Assembly: GCF_018128025.1 (NCBI RefSeq)
Contig: NZ_JAGSCS010000010.1
Span: 32,658-96,657 of the forward strand
Length of the DNA: 64,000 bases
Direction: 5' to 3'
Origin: Proteiniclasticum sediminis
GTDB taxonomy: Bacteria > Bacillota > Clostridia > Clostridiales > Clostridiaceae
Shown here piece after piece: positions 15,320 to 23,473 of the stretch; within the stretch, counting starts at the first letter, position 1, and each line of letters begins with the position of its first letter. Under the pieces are notes generated by a model. The model was given only the letters and a program-made list of their open reading frames with translations. It was not told the origin of the DNA and ran no database searches. The position numbers and the translations under genes were made by a program.

Positions 15320-16765
15320 TTAGATTTTTTCTTCTTTTTTGGCGGTTTCCCAGTACTTGTCGAGCTCTTCCAGGGGAAGATCCTGAAACTTCAGCTCTTT
15401 AGCGGTTAAAAGTTCCTCCATGCGCAGGATTCTGCGGATGAATTTATCCGATGTTTCATTGAGGACCAGCTCCGGGTCGCTGTCCAGGAAACGGGCCAGA
15501 TTTACCACCGCAAAGAGAAGATCCCCCAGCTCGCCGCTGATCTGGCGGGCATCCCCGGAAATCATCGCCTCCCGGATCTCTTCCGTTTCTTCCGTGATCT
15601 TCTTGAAGACCTCCTCGATGTCGTCCCAGTCAAAGCCGTACTTCCGGGCCTTTTTCTGGATCTTCTCCGCCCGGGACAGGGCGGGGTAGTGCTTGGAGAT
15701 TTCCTTCAGGCTGTCGCCCAGGCTCTCTTCCTTCTTTTCCTTCTTCTTCAGCGCTTCCCACTGGACCAGCACTTCGTCGCTGGTCATGTCCTTGTCCCGC
15801 TGGAACACATGGGGATGACGGTAGATCATCTTTTCCGTCACGGTGCGGATGACCTCGTGGATGTCAAACTCCCCGGTTTCTTCTCCGATGATGCTGTGCA
15901 GCGCCACCTGGAGCAGCACATCGCCAAATTCCTCGGCCATTTTGTCCGGATCCTCCAGGTCGATGGCCTCCAGAGCCTCATAGGACTCCTCGATGAGGTA
16001 GCGCTTCAGGGTCTCATGGGTCTGCTCCAGATCCCAGGGACAGCCCCCGTCTTTATCCCGAAGCCTTCGGATGACGCCCATGAAGCGGTAGAAGTCATAG
16101 CGCTGGGGCTTGGGGGGAAGGTAAACCGACGTCAGATGGTCGATGTCCTTCTGCCGATCTAAAGCATAGAGGGGCAGAGTTCGGATGCTGGCCTCCGGGG
16201 TCCCCGCCGCCCGGATGAACACCACTTCATCTTCGTCCTCCAGATAGCGGCCCAGGGCGAGCTTTACCTGCCCCGCCACATAGGCAGAGTACACCTGGGT
16301 GATGATCATGCCCTGGGTGAAGTCGGGGCTGATGTTGTCGATGTCCAGGGCATCCACAATGCGCACACCGGCGATGGGATCGAGACGAAGCTCCTCCAGC
16401 ACCGTATCCACAAAGCTCACCGCCGGATGGATTCTATGGGGTATCCCCCTTTCTGTGCAGGCTTCCAGAAGAAGACTCACGGACTTTTCCGCCACCAAAG
16501 GATGTCCCGGCACGGCGTACACCAGATCCCCTTCCTGCGCCCGGAGAAGCACCTCTTGGGCCATGGCGCCATAGACTTCCTCGAAGGTTTCCTTCTCCTC
16601 GTAGTAGTGGTCAAAGGCCACATACTTCAGCCCTTCCTCCTCCAGCCGCGCCACCGTGGGATGCGCTTTAGTCCGCAGATATACCGGATACTCATGGAGC
16701 GCCTTCCAGGCCCCCAGGGTCAGGGCTTCTGCATTGCCCGGACCTAAACCCACAATATGAATCAT
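15320..16765 (-). CDS. mazG: Fused tetrapyrrole-methylase-like / MazG nucleoside triphosphate pyrophosphohydrolase (YabN)
   Basis: A 481-residue two-domain protein. Residues 1-215 are a SAM-dependent methylase fold (IHIVGLGPGNAEALTLGA, YAVPGHPLVAEKS). Residues about 225-480 hold two MazG repeats; the first has the metal-binding LIEESYEALEAI and EEFGDVLLQV (ExxE-ExxD), with KDGGCPWDLEQTHETLKRYL before it. It hydrolyses non-canonical or excess NTPs; the methylase half has no proven role. Starts at 16765 (second of two adjacent ATGs, better spaced from GAGGTGG). The leader has a GGACAGC-TTGG-GCTGTCC hairpin (16787-16804) between promoter and start. Position between prsA and hup is conserved. Confidence 0.93.
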   Translation of the reverse strand: MIHIVGLGPGNAEALTLGAWKALHEYPVYLRTKAHPTVARLEEEGLKYVAFDHYYEEKETFEEVYGAMAQEVLLRAQEGDLVYAVPGHPLVAEKSVSLLLEACTERGIPHRIHPAVSFVDTVLEELRLDPIAGVRIVDALDIDNISPDFTQGMIITQVYSAYVAGQVKLALGRYLEDEDEVVFIRAAGTPEASIRTLPLYALDRQKDIDHLTSVYLPPKPQRYDFYRFMGVIRRLRDKDGGCPWDLEQTHETLKRYLIEESYEALEAIDLEDPDKMAEEFGDVLLQVALHSIIGEETGEFDIHEVIRTVTEKMIYRHPHVFQRDKDMTSDEVLVQWEALKKKEKKEESLGDSLKEISKHYPALSRAEKIQKKARKYGFDWDDIEEVFKKITEETEEIREAMISGDARQISGELGDLLFAVVNLARFLDSDPELVLNETSDKFIRRILRMEELLTAKELKFQDLPLEELDKYWETAKKEEKI

Positions 16766-16816
16766 CATTCCACCTCATTCATTATGGGACAGCTTGGGCT
16801 GTCCACTCCTTTCTTG

Positions 16817-16825
16817 ATTATAGCA
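16817..16825 (-). promoter_or_regulatory. Extended -10 promoter of mazG
   Basis: On the minus strand TGCTATAAT lies about 50 nt upstream of the mazG start; no clear -35 box. Confidence 0.6.
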
Positions 16826-16850
16826 CAGGCTTCCATCCCTTCGAAACGTA

Positions 16851-16896
16851 CAGGAAAAAGCGGTCCCTTCCCCGAATATCTCGGGGAAAGGACCGC
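16851..16896 (-). terminator. Terminator of the prsA-like gene
   Basis: A 16-bp GC-rich stem with one mismatch (16860-16875 with 16881-16896) followed on the minus strand by TTTTTCCTG. Confidence 0.9.
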
Positions 16897-16904
16897 ACAT
16901 TATC

Positions 16905-17960
16905 TTACTGAATCTTGTCTTTGTATTCCTTGACGTTGAACTCTTTCTTCCACTCGTCGATCTTCGTCTGAATTCTCTCGTCGAAGAGTCCGTTGAACGC
17001 AGCATCCTTGATTTCCACATTGAGGTCGCCCTTCTTGTAGAGATCCTTCACCATGATGATGTGGTAGCCGAACTGGGTCTTCACCACGCCGGATACTTCA
17101 CCTTCCTTCAAAGGCTTTACAAATTCCATGAAATCCTTGGCCAGGGTGGACTGGGGATTTCCATTGGAACCGGTATAGTCATAGGCGCCCAGAAGGCCGC
17201 CGCTGGTGGAGGTCCCGTCGGTGCCGTATTCGGCTGCCGCTTCCTCAAAGGTCATATCCTCACTCTTGATCTTTTCCAGCGCTTCCAGGGCCTTTAGGCG
17301 GGCAGCGTCGTCAGATCCGGTGATGATGTGGTAAATGGTGGCGCCATCATCTTCATGATAGTAGTTGCGGTAATACTGCTTGTCAAAGTCGGCTTTGTTT
17401 TCATTATAGTAAGCTTCAGTTTCCGCATCTGTGGGCTTCAGCTCCGCCTTTACCTTCTCATAGAAGTTGTTGCGAAGCACATTGATCTTCACTTCTTCCC
17501 GGTAGGTTTCCTCGGTATATCCCTGCTCTTCCAGTGCTGCCAAGTATTTCTCCTCGGTGCCGTAGTACTTCAGGTCGGAGGCCAAGGCCTCGTCGATGGC
17601 TTTCTTCACTTCATCGGTTTCCACATTCTCGCCAGCGGCGGTGAGTTTCAGATCGATGAGCTTCGTGAAGAGGAGATTGTCCAGGGTGTCTTCCTTGTAG
17701 GCCTTGATGGTGGCCTTTCCGTCTTCTGTCTCCCGCCATTCTTTGCCGTACATGGAGTCATAGTAGGAGAAGATGGAGGCATAGCGCATTTCAAACTCCG
17801 TGGCCAGGTCCTTCTGGGTGATCTTGATTCCATCCCCCTTGGCCAGCACGGTGTTGTCGATGGCTTCCTGGGTTTTCTCCACCAGTCCGCAGCCGGACAA
17901 AGCAGCCGTGAGCAGGGAGGCGGTGAGAAGAGTAAAGATTTTTTTCTTTAACGTAATCAA
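16905..17960 (-). CDS. prsA: Foldase lipoprotein, PrsA/SurA-type peptidyl-prolyl isomerase
   Basis: A 351-residue lipoprotein. The signal peptide KKKIFTLLTASLLTAALSGC ends in a lipobox LSGC, so Cys24 would be lipidated. A SurA_N-like helical region (30-190) precedes a parvulin PpiC domain (about 205-305: IYHIITGSDDAARLKALEAL, FGYHIIMVKDL), then a helical tail. It helps exported proteins fold outside the membrane. The start codon is TTG at 17960, supported by GAGGT 7-8 nt upstream. This position, between mfd and mazG, is usual in Clostridia; spoVT, which often adjoins, is not present. Confidence 0.9.
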   Translation of the reverse strand: MITLKKKIFTLLTASLLTAALSGCGLVEKTQEAIDNTVLAKGDGIKITQKDLATEFEMRYASIFSYYDSMYGKEWRETEDGKATIKAYKEDTLDNLLFTKLIDLKLTAAGENVETDEVKKAIDEALASDLKYYGTEEKYLAALEEQGYTEETYREEVKINVLRNNFYEKVKAELKPTDAETEAYYNENKADFDKQYYRNYYHEDDGATIYHIITGSDDAARLKALEALEKIKSEDMTFEEAAAEYGTDGTSTSGGLLGAYDYTGSNGNPQSTLAKDFMEFVKPLKEGEVSGVVKTQFGYHIIMVKDLYKKGDLNVEIKDAAFNGLFDERIQTKIDEWKKEFNVKEYKDKIQ

Positions 17961-18016
17961 ATTGTTTACCTCGCTTCGATTCTCGATTCATTCTTCAGCT
18001 TGATGATACAGGGTCT

Positions 18017-18045
18017 ATGTTACAGTTTCTTGACATATTCTTCAA
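18017..18045 (-). promoter_or_regulatory. Probable promoter of the prsA-like gene
   Basis: TTGAAG and TAACAT, 17 bp apart on the minus strand, about 55 nt before the TTG start. Confidence 0.5.
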
Positions 18046-18056
18046 TTATAGTCATT

Positions 18057-21000
18057 TCAGGGTGTTTTTGCAACTTCCTCGGCCTGGACCAGCTCCTTCA
18101 TGAGCTTGGTCAGCTTATCGATGGTGGCATAGCGGTCCTTCTCCGTCACGGCATAGGTAATGCCGGGCAGATCCCGGGTGAAGGCGATCTTTTTGCTGTA
18201 CTTCTGCAGAAGCAGATCCACCTTGGCGGGAGTGAGCTTTTCCGCTGAGGCAAAGGTCACCAGGATGTCCTTGCCCCGGTCCTTCACTTCCACGACGCCG
18301 GCGGCGTTGGCATGGAGTTTCAGCCGGGCGATGTCCATAAGATTGTAGAGGGAGTCGGGGATATCGCTGTAGCGATCCAGTAGCTCCTCCTTGATCTCCT
18401 CGTAGTCCTCGTCCTTCGCCATGGAGGCAATGCGCTTGTACACCTCGATCTTGTGCATTTCATCGGCGATGTAGGTGGACGGAATATAGGCATCCACCTT
18501 GATCTCGATGGTGGTGGTGAGCTCCTCCTCTTCGATTTCGCCGGTGATCATGCGAATAGCGCTGTCCAGCATCTTCACGTAGAGGTCATATCCCACCACG
18601 GACATTTCCCCGTGCTGCGCCTTTCCCATGAGATTGCCCGCCCCGCGGATCTCCAGATCCCGCATGGCGATCTTGAAGCCGGAGCCCAGCTCCGTGAAGT
18701 CCTTCAGGGCCCGAAGCCGCTTCTCCGCCACCTCCGTGAGCACCTTGTCCTTGCGGTAGGTGAGGTAGGCATAGGCGATGCGGTTGGTCCGACCCACGCG
18801 GCCCCGCAGCTGATAGAGCTGGGAGAGGCCCAGTTTGTCCGCATCGTTGATGATAATGGTGTTGACGTTCTGGATATCCATACCCGTTTCAATGATGGTG
18901 GTGCAGATGAGCACATCGGTGACCTGGTCCATGAAATTCTTCATGGCGTTCTCCAGCTCCCGCTCATTCATCTGGCCATGGGCCACCTCGAAGGTCACCT
19001 CGGGGATGAGCTTGCTCAGGTAGCTGTGGAGCACATGGATGTCCTCCACCCGGTTATGGACGAAGTAGGCCTGCCCGCCCCGAGATTTTTCCCGAAGGAT
19101 GGCGTCCCGCACCAGCTGCTCGTTAAACTCCACCACATAGGTCTGGATGGGGTAACGCTCCTCCGGCGGGGTCTCGATGACCGAGATGTCCCGGATGCCG
19201 GACAGGGACATGTGGAGGGTTCGGGGGATGGGGGTTGCCGACAGGGTAAGCACATCGATGTTCTTTTTCACCTGCTTTAGCTTTTCCTTGTGGGCAACGC
19301 CGAAGCGCTGCTCCTCGTCCACCACCAGAAGGCCCAGGTCCTTGAAGTGGATGTCCTTGGAAATGACCCGGTGGGTACCGATGAGGATGTCCACATTGCC
19401 TTCCTTCACCCGTCGCAGGGTCTCCTTCTGCTCCTTGGGTCCTCGGAACCGGGAAACCATGTCGATGGTGATGGGAAAGCCCTTGAAGCGGTTGCGGAAG
19501 GAGTTATAGTGCTGCTCCGCTAAAATGGTGGTGGGCACGAGGACCGCCACCTGCTTGGAATCCATAACAGCTTTGAAAGCCGCCCGCATGGCCACTTCCG
19601 TCTTGCCATAGCCCACGTCTCCGCAAAGGAGCCGATCCATGACCTTGTCCGTTTCCATGTCCGCCTTGATCTCCTCCACGGACTTCAGCTGATCCTCCGT
19701 CTCGTCGTAGGGGAACTCCTCTTCAAACTGCCTCTGCCAGGGCGTATCTGCCGAGAAGGCGTAGCCATGGACCTTTTGCCGCTCAGCATAGAGCTTCACC
19801 AGATCCTCGGCGATCTCATCCACAGCCCGCTTGACCTTGGCCTTGGCCTTGGTCCACTCCTGGCCGCCCAGCTTGCTGATCTTGGGGGCCTTGCCCTCGG
19901 TGCCGATGTAGCGCTGCACCATGTCCAGCTGCTCCACAGGGATGAAGAGCTTGTCGCTTTTGTCGTAGCTGATTTCCAGGTAGTCCCGGATGAGGCCGCC
20001 GGATTCCAGCTGGCGAACCCCCAGGAACACGCCGATGCCGTGGTTCACATGAACCACATAGTCGCCCTTGCGCAGCTCGTTGAAGCTGCCGATCTTCGCC
20101 AGTCCCTTGCCCTTGTTGACTTTCTTTTTCTTCCGCTTGGCTTCGCCGAAGACTTCCTTGTCGGAAATGAGGGCAAGCTTGATGTCCGGGAACTCAAATC
20201 CCCGGAGCTGATTGCCGAAGGTGATCACGACACTAGCGTAGTCCAGGTCGCTTAAAGTATCCTTATAGACACTGTCAATGTCCTTGTCGCGCAGGATGTT
20301 TACCAGCCGCTCGCCCCGGGGGCGCGTACCGGCGAGAATGACCACTTTGTAGCCTCGCTTCTTGCGGTCTGCGATATCCGCAATGAGCATATCCAGCTGG
20401 CCCTGATAGTTGTAGATGGTCATCTGGTTGAAGCTGGCCAGGGTCCGGGGTGGCAGGAACCGTTCCGTTTTCTGGAAGGCGTTGAAGGTGATCACCGGGA
20501 GGCTTCTGACGGTCTCCAGGAGAAGCGCCTGGTCCAGCAGGAGATTTCCCTGGGAGGGAAGAATTTCCCCCCGTCCCAGAAAGGCTTCATAATCTTCCCG
20601 AAATTCCAGATAAGTGGACTCGATCTTGCCCAGGGCATTGTTCGTATCATCGATGACGATCTTTCCCTGGCCGATGAAGTCAAAGAACGTGGAGGGCTTA
20701 TCGAAGAAGAAAGGAAGGTAGGCATCGATATTCTCGAAGAACATACCTGCCCGCAGGGCTTCCAGATTCGCCGCCACATGGGACTTCAGCTTCTCCAGGG
20801 CTTCTTTGTCGTAGCTCTTTTTCTTTTCCTTGGTCCGAATGATGCTGTCCAGCTCCGCCTGAATCCGCCGGGCGCCTTCCTCCATCTGCTCATCCTTCAG
20901 GATGATCTCCTTGGCGGGAAAAATCTCAAACCGGTCCACCTGCTCAATGCTTCGCTGAGTCTCCGGATTGAAGGTGCGCAAGGAATCCACTTCATCGTCG

Positions 21001-21590
21001 AAGAGCTCGACGCGGTAAGGCAACGGGCCATCAGGGGGATACACGTCCAGGAGGCCGCCCCGCAGGGCAAACTCTCCCTTTCCTTCCACCAGCTCCGTGC
21101 GGACATAACCGGCCTGCACCAGGGTTTTCGCCATGGCCTTCAGGTCCAGGATCATGCCTTTTTCCACCGTGAGGAAGTACTCCCGGTAGTGGCTGAAGGG
21201 AGAATATAGGGCAGCCAAAGCCTCAATGGTGGTGACCACGATCTTCTTCTTCCCGTTCATGAGCTCCTTGATCACCTTCAGCCGTTCCCAGCGCAAATCG
21301 CCGGAGATGGCATCAATATTGTAGAAGACCACTTCCTTCGCCGGGAAATAGTACACCTCATTCTCATAGAGCAGGAGATCCTCATAGAGATTCTTCGCAT
21401 CCATGTCTTTGGAGGCAAACACAAAAAGACTCTCCTCCTCCTTCTGGAACATGGCCGAGAGGAGGAAAGCCCTGGCGGATTCTGATATCCCGTAGGCGCC
21501 TACAGGATATCGTTTTTCCCGTATTCCCTTTTCCAGGTCCCGAAAGGCTGGGTCTTCCTGAATGGCTTTCATCACACCGTTAAATCTCAT
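18057..21590 (-). CDS. mfd: Transcription-repair coupling factor Mfd
   Basis: A 1177-residue translocase. Order: UvrB-like N-terminal part (1-330; FALRGGLLDVYPPDGPLPYR), RNA-polymerase-interacting domain (about 500-580; GDYVVHVNHGIGVFLGV, the CarD-like fold), and the helicase core with Walker A GDVGYGKTE near residue 657, VVDEEQRFGV near 757, LSATPIPRTL, TTIIETGMDI and QLYQLRGRVGR, then the TRCF domain. It pushes stalled RNA polymerase off lesions and recruits UvrA. GGTGAG precedes the ATG and overlaps the pth stop region; pth and mfd are evidently cotranscribed. Confidence 0.98.
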   Translation of the reverse strand: MRFNGVMKAIQEDPAFRDLEKGIREKRYPVGAYGISESARAFLLSAMFQKEEESLFVFASKDMDAKNLYEDLLLYENEVYYFPAKEVVFYNIDAISGDLRWERLKVIKELMNGKKKIVVTTIEALAALYSPFSHYREYFLTVEKGMILDLKAMAKTLVQAGYVRTELVEGKGEFALRGGLLDVYPPDGPLPYRVELFDDEVDSLRTFNPETQRSIEQVDRFEIFPAKEIILKDEQMEEGARRIQAELDSIIRTKEKKKSYDKEALEKLKSHVAANLEALRAGMFFENIDAYLPFFFDKPSTFFDFIGQGKIVIDDTNNALGKIESTYLEFREDYEAFLGRGEILPSQGNLLLDQALLLETVRSLPVITFNAFQKTERFLPPRTLASFNQMTIYNYQGQLDMLIADIADRKKRGYKVVILAGTRPRGERLVNILRDKDIDSVYKDTLSDLDYASVVITFGNQLRGFEFPDIKLALISDKEVFGEAKRKKKKVNKGKGLAKIGSFNELRKGDYVVHVNHGIGVFLGVRQLESGGLIRDYLEISYDKSDKLFIPVEQLDMVQRYIGTEGKAPKISKLGGQEWTKAKAKVKRAVDEIAEDLVKLYAERQKVHGYAFSADTPWQRQFEEEFPYDETEDQLKSVEEIKADMETDKVMDRLLCGDVGYGKTEVAMRAAFKAVMDSKQVAVLVPTTILAEQHYNSFRNRFKGFPITIDMVSRFRGPKEQKETLRRVKEGNVDILIGTHRVISKDIHFKDLGLLVVDEEQRFGVAHKEKLKQVKKNIDVLTLSATPIPRTLHMSLSGIRDISVIETPPEERYPIQTYVVEFNEQLVRDAILREKSRGGQAYFVHNRVEDIHVLHSYLSKLIPEVTFEVAHGQMNERELENAMKNFMDQVTDVLICTTIIETGMDIQNVNTIIINDADKLGLSQLYQLRGRVGRTNRIAYAYLTYRKDKVLTEVAEKRLRALKDFTELGSGFKIAMRDLEIRGAGNLMGKAQHGEMSVVGYDLYVKMLDSAIRMITGEIEEEELTTTIEIKVDAYIPSTYIADEMHKIEVYKRIASMAKDEDYEEIKEELLDRYSDIPDSLYNLMDIARLKLHANAAGVVEVKDRGKDILVTFASAEKLTPAKVDLLLQKYSKKIAFTRDLPGITYAVTEKDRYATIDKLTKLMKELVQAEEVAKTP

Positions 21591-21598
21591 TTTCTCAC

Positions 21599-22165
21599 CT
21601 ACTCCGCCCGAAAGCCGTTGTATTCGCTGATGGCGGAATCAATGCCGTTGTGGAGAATCGAATGGACGGCATTCTTGGCAGCCTCCAGGGTCTGCTCCAG
21701 AAGCGGCATTTCCTCCGGCGCGAACTTGCCCAGCACATGGCGCACCAGATCGTGGCTGGGTGCCCCCACCCCGACCTTAACCCGGGGAAAATCCTCCGTG
21801 CCCAGGAGGGCAATGGCGGACTTTATGCCGTTATGCCCCCCAGCGCTTCCTTTCTTGCGGATCCGAAGCTTCCCCACATCCAGGCTCACATCATCAAAGA
21901 TGACCAGGATGTTTTCCGGGGGAATCTTGTAGAAGTTTGCCGCCTCCACGAGACTTTCCCCCGACAGGTTCATATAGGTCTGGGGCTTCAGAAGGATCAC
22001 CCGGTGACTGCCAATGCGGCCTTCCCCGACCAGACCCTTGAATTTCTTTTTATCCAGGGAAATCCCCCAGGCTTCCGCCAGACGGTCCACCACCATGAAA
22101 CCGGCGTTGTGGCGGGTCTGTGCATAGTCCTTGCCTGGATTGCCCAGGCCTGCGATCAGGTACAT
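21599..22165 (-). CDS. pth: Peptidyl-tRNA hydrolase
   Basis: A 188-residue enzyme of usual length. Signatures: LIAGLGNPGKDYAQTRHNAG with the catalytic His, LLKPQTYMNLSGES, the catalytic Asp in VIFDDVSLDVGKLRIR, and GSAGGHNGIKS. It frees tRNA from peptidyl-tRNA that has dropped off ribosomes. AGAGGTGAGG precedes the ATG. The gene lies directly upstream of mfd with 8 nt between them. Confidence 0.98.
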   Translation of the reverse strand: MYLIAGLGNPGKDYAQTRHNAGFMVVDRLAEAWGISLDKKKFKGLVGEGRIGSHRVILLKPQTYMNLSGESLVEAANFYKIPPENILVIFDDVSLDVGKLRIRKKGSAGGHNGIKSAIALLGTEDFPRVKVGVGAPSHDLVRHVLGKFAPEEMPLLEQTLEAAKNAVHSILHNGIDSAISEYNGFRAE

Positions 22166-22203
22166 TTCCTCACCTCTTTCTCATTTTCATTCTCTATCAT
22201 AAT

Positions 22204-22232
22204 GCAAAAAAGGGACCTCTTGAAGTCCCTTT
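22204..22232 (-). terminator. Terminator of the two-component/HtrA-like operon
   Basis: An 8-bp stem (22209-22216 with 22225-22232) followed on the minus strand by six T. Confidence 0.88.
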
Positions 22233-22244
22233 CGAAAATCTTGC

Positions 22245-23462
22245 CTAGTCCACCACCGTGCCGAAGAGCGTGGCCTCGGTCTCCATCACCGCTGAAGAAC
22301 GGCGGTACTGGATGATGACCACATCCCCCACCTGCTTGGTCTTCACATATTCATCCACCGTGGTGGCCGTCTGCACGGGCACGCCGTCGATGCTGAGAAT
22401 GATGTCCGTGGGGCGAAGCCCTGCCCGGTCCGCGGTGCCTTCCGGCGTTACCCGCTGGATGTAGTAGCCGGTAAAATTGTTGTCCGTATCCGTGATGAGA
22501 TTCCCAAAGACGCCCATGAAGGGAATGAGGATCTCTCCGGAGTTGATCAGCGCCCGGGCGATGCTCCTCGCCTCATTGGACGTGATGACGGCGCCGAATC
22601 CGCCGTTGAAATCCTGGGAAAGGCTGAAGCTGTTGATGCCGATGACCTCTCCGTTCATGTTCACCAGGACCCCGCCGTTGGTTCCCCGGTTCACCAGGGC
22701 ATCGGTTTCCATGGCATAAATCTTGATCTCCCGATTGTCCTCTGTCAGGGTGGAGATCATCTTGTTGATGGTGGAAATCACGCCAAAGGTCAGGGTTCCC
22801 CGGGCCCGATCCCCAAAGGGATTGCCGATGGCGGCCACGCTTTGGGCCACCTTCACCGTGGAGGAGTCACTGAACCTGGGCGGGCGAAGATTTACCCCCT
22901 GGACCCGGACCACAGCGGTGTCCGTGGCCATATCCCGACCGATGACTTCCGCTTCCCGGATGTTTCCGCTGTCCCGGTCGGACCGGATGTACACCGGGGT
23001 TCCTTCCTTGGCCACGACGCTGTAGGGCACCAAAATATAGCCTTCCGTATTCATGACAACGCCGGACCAGACATTATCGTAGGAGATTCCGTCAAAGGCC
23101 TCCCGGCTGTTGGCCACCCCCACCACGGACAGCGCCACGTCCTCATAGATATCCCGGAGCTTTTGGCGATCATAGAAGCTGGCTTCAAAAGATTCCAGAC
23201 TCTTTTTCAGCATTTGGGCGAAGTTTCCCCCATTGTCGATGACCAAGGTGTCCTCGGCAATTCTCCTCGTCACCAGGGTGGCGGTCACCGCCGAGGTGAG
23301 GACCACGGCCAGGAGCAGGGTCAGAAACTGAAGGATCCCGCCGCGGATTCGGGAGCGCTGATCCAGTTTATAGCGGATCTCTCCGGATTTTCCCCCTTCG
23401 GACTCGAAGGCATTATCCTCTCGGCCCCCTAAGGTTTCTTCTGGTTTTCGTTGTTCATCCAT
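22245..23462 (-). CDS. Membrane-anchored HtrA/DegP-like protein lacking catalytic His and Ser (pseudoprotease)
   Basis: A 405-residue HtrA relative: cytoplasmic acidic N-terminus, one transmembrane helix (about 42-64), trypsin-like domain (110-305) and a C-terminal PDZ domain (315-400; GLRPTDIILSIDGVPVQT). Alignment to the HtrA motifs shows loss of the triad: the His of the usual NNHVV is Ser148 (GYILVPYSVV), and the Ser of GNSGGP is Asn262 (NRGTNGGVLVN). Asp181 (MATDTAVV) remains. So it cannot act as a normal serine protease and may sense or hold unfolded peptides. Start at 23462 has GGAGAG 6 nt upstream. Last gene of an operon with a response regulator and kinase, like walRK operons that end in htrA. 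Confidence 0.85.
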   Translation of the reverse strand: MDEQRKPEETLGGREDNAFESEGGKSGEIRYKLDQRSRIRGGILQFLTLLLAVVLTSAVTATLVTRRIAEDTLVIDNGGNFAQMLKKSLESFEASFYDRQKLRDIYEDVALSVVGVANSREAFDGISYDNVWSGVVMNTEGYILVPYSVVAKEGTPVYIRSDRDSGNIREAEVIGRDMATDTAVVRVQGVNLRPPRFSDSSTVKVAQSVAAIGNPFGDRARGTLTFGVISTINKMISTLTEDNREIKIYAMETDALVNRGTNGGVLVNMNGEVIGINSFSLSQDFNGGFGAVITSNEARSIARALINSGEILIPFMGVFGNLITDTDNNFTGYYIQRVTPEGTADRAGLRPTDIILSIDGVPVQTATTVDEYVKTKQVGDVVIIQYRRSSAVMETEATLFGTVVD

Positions 23463-23473
23463 GTTTCTCTCTC

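Noticed and set aside
22245-23462. Annotating the HtrA-like gene as an active serine protease
   Set aside because: Both His and Ser of the triad are replaced, so the active-enzyme name would mislead.
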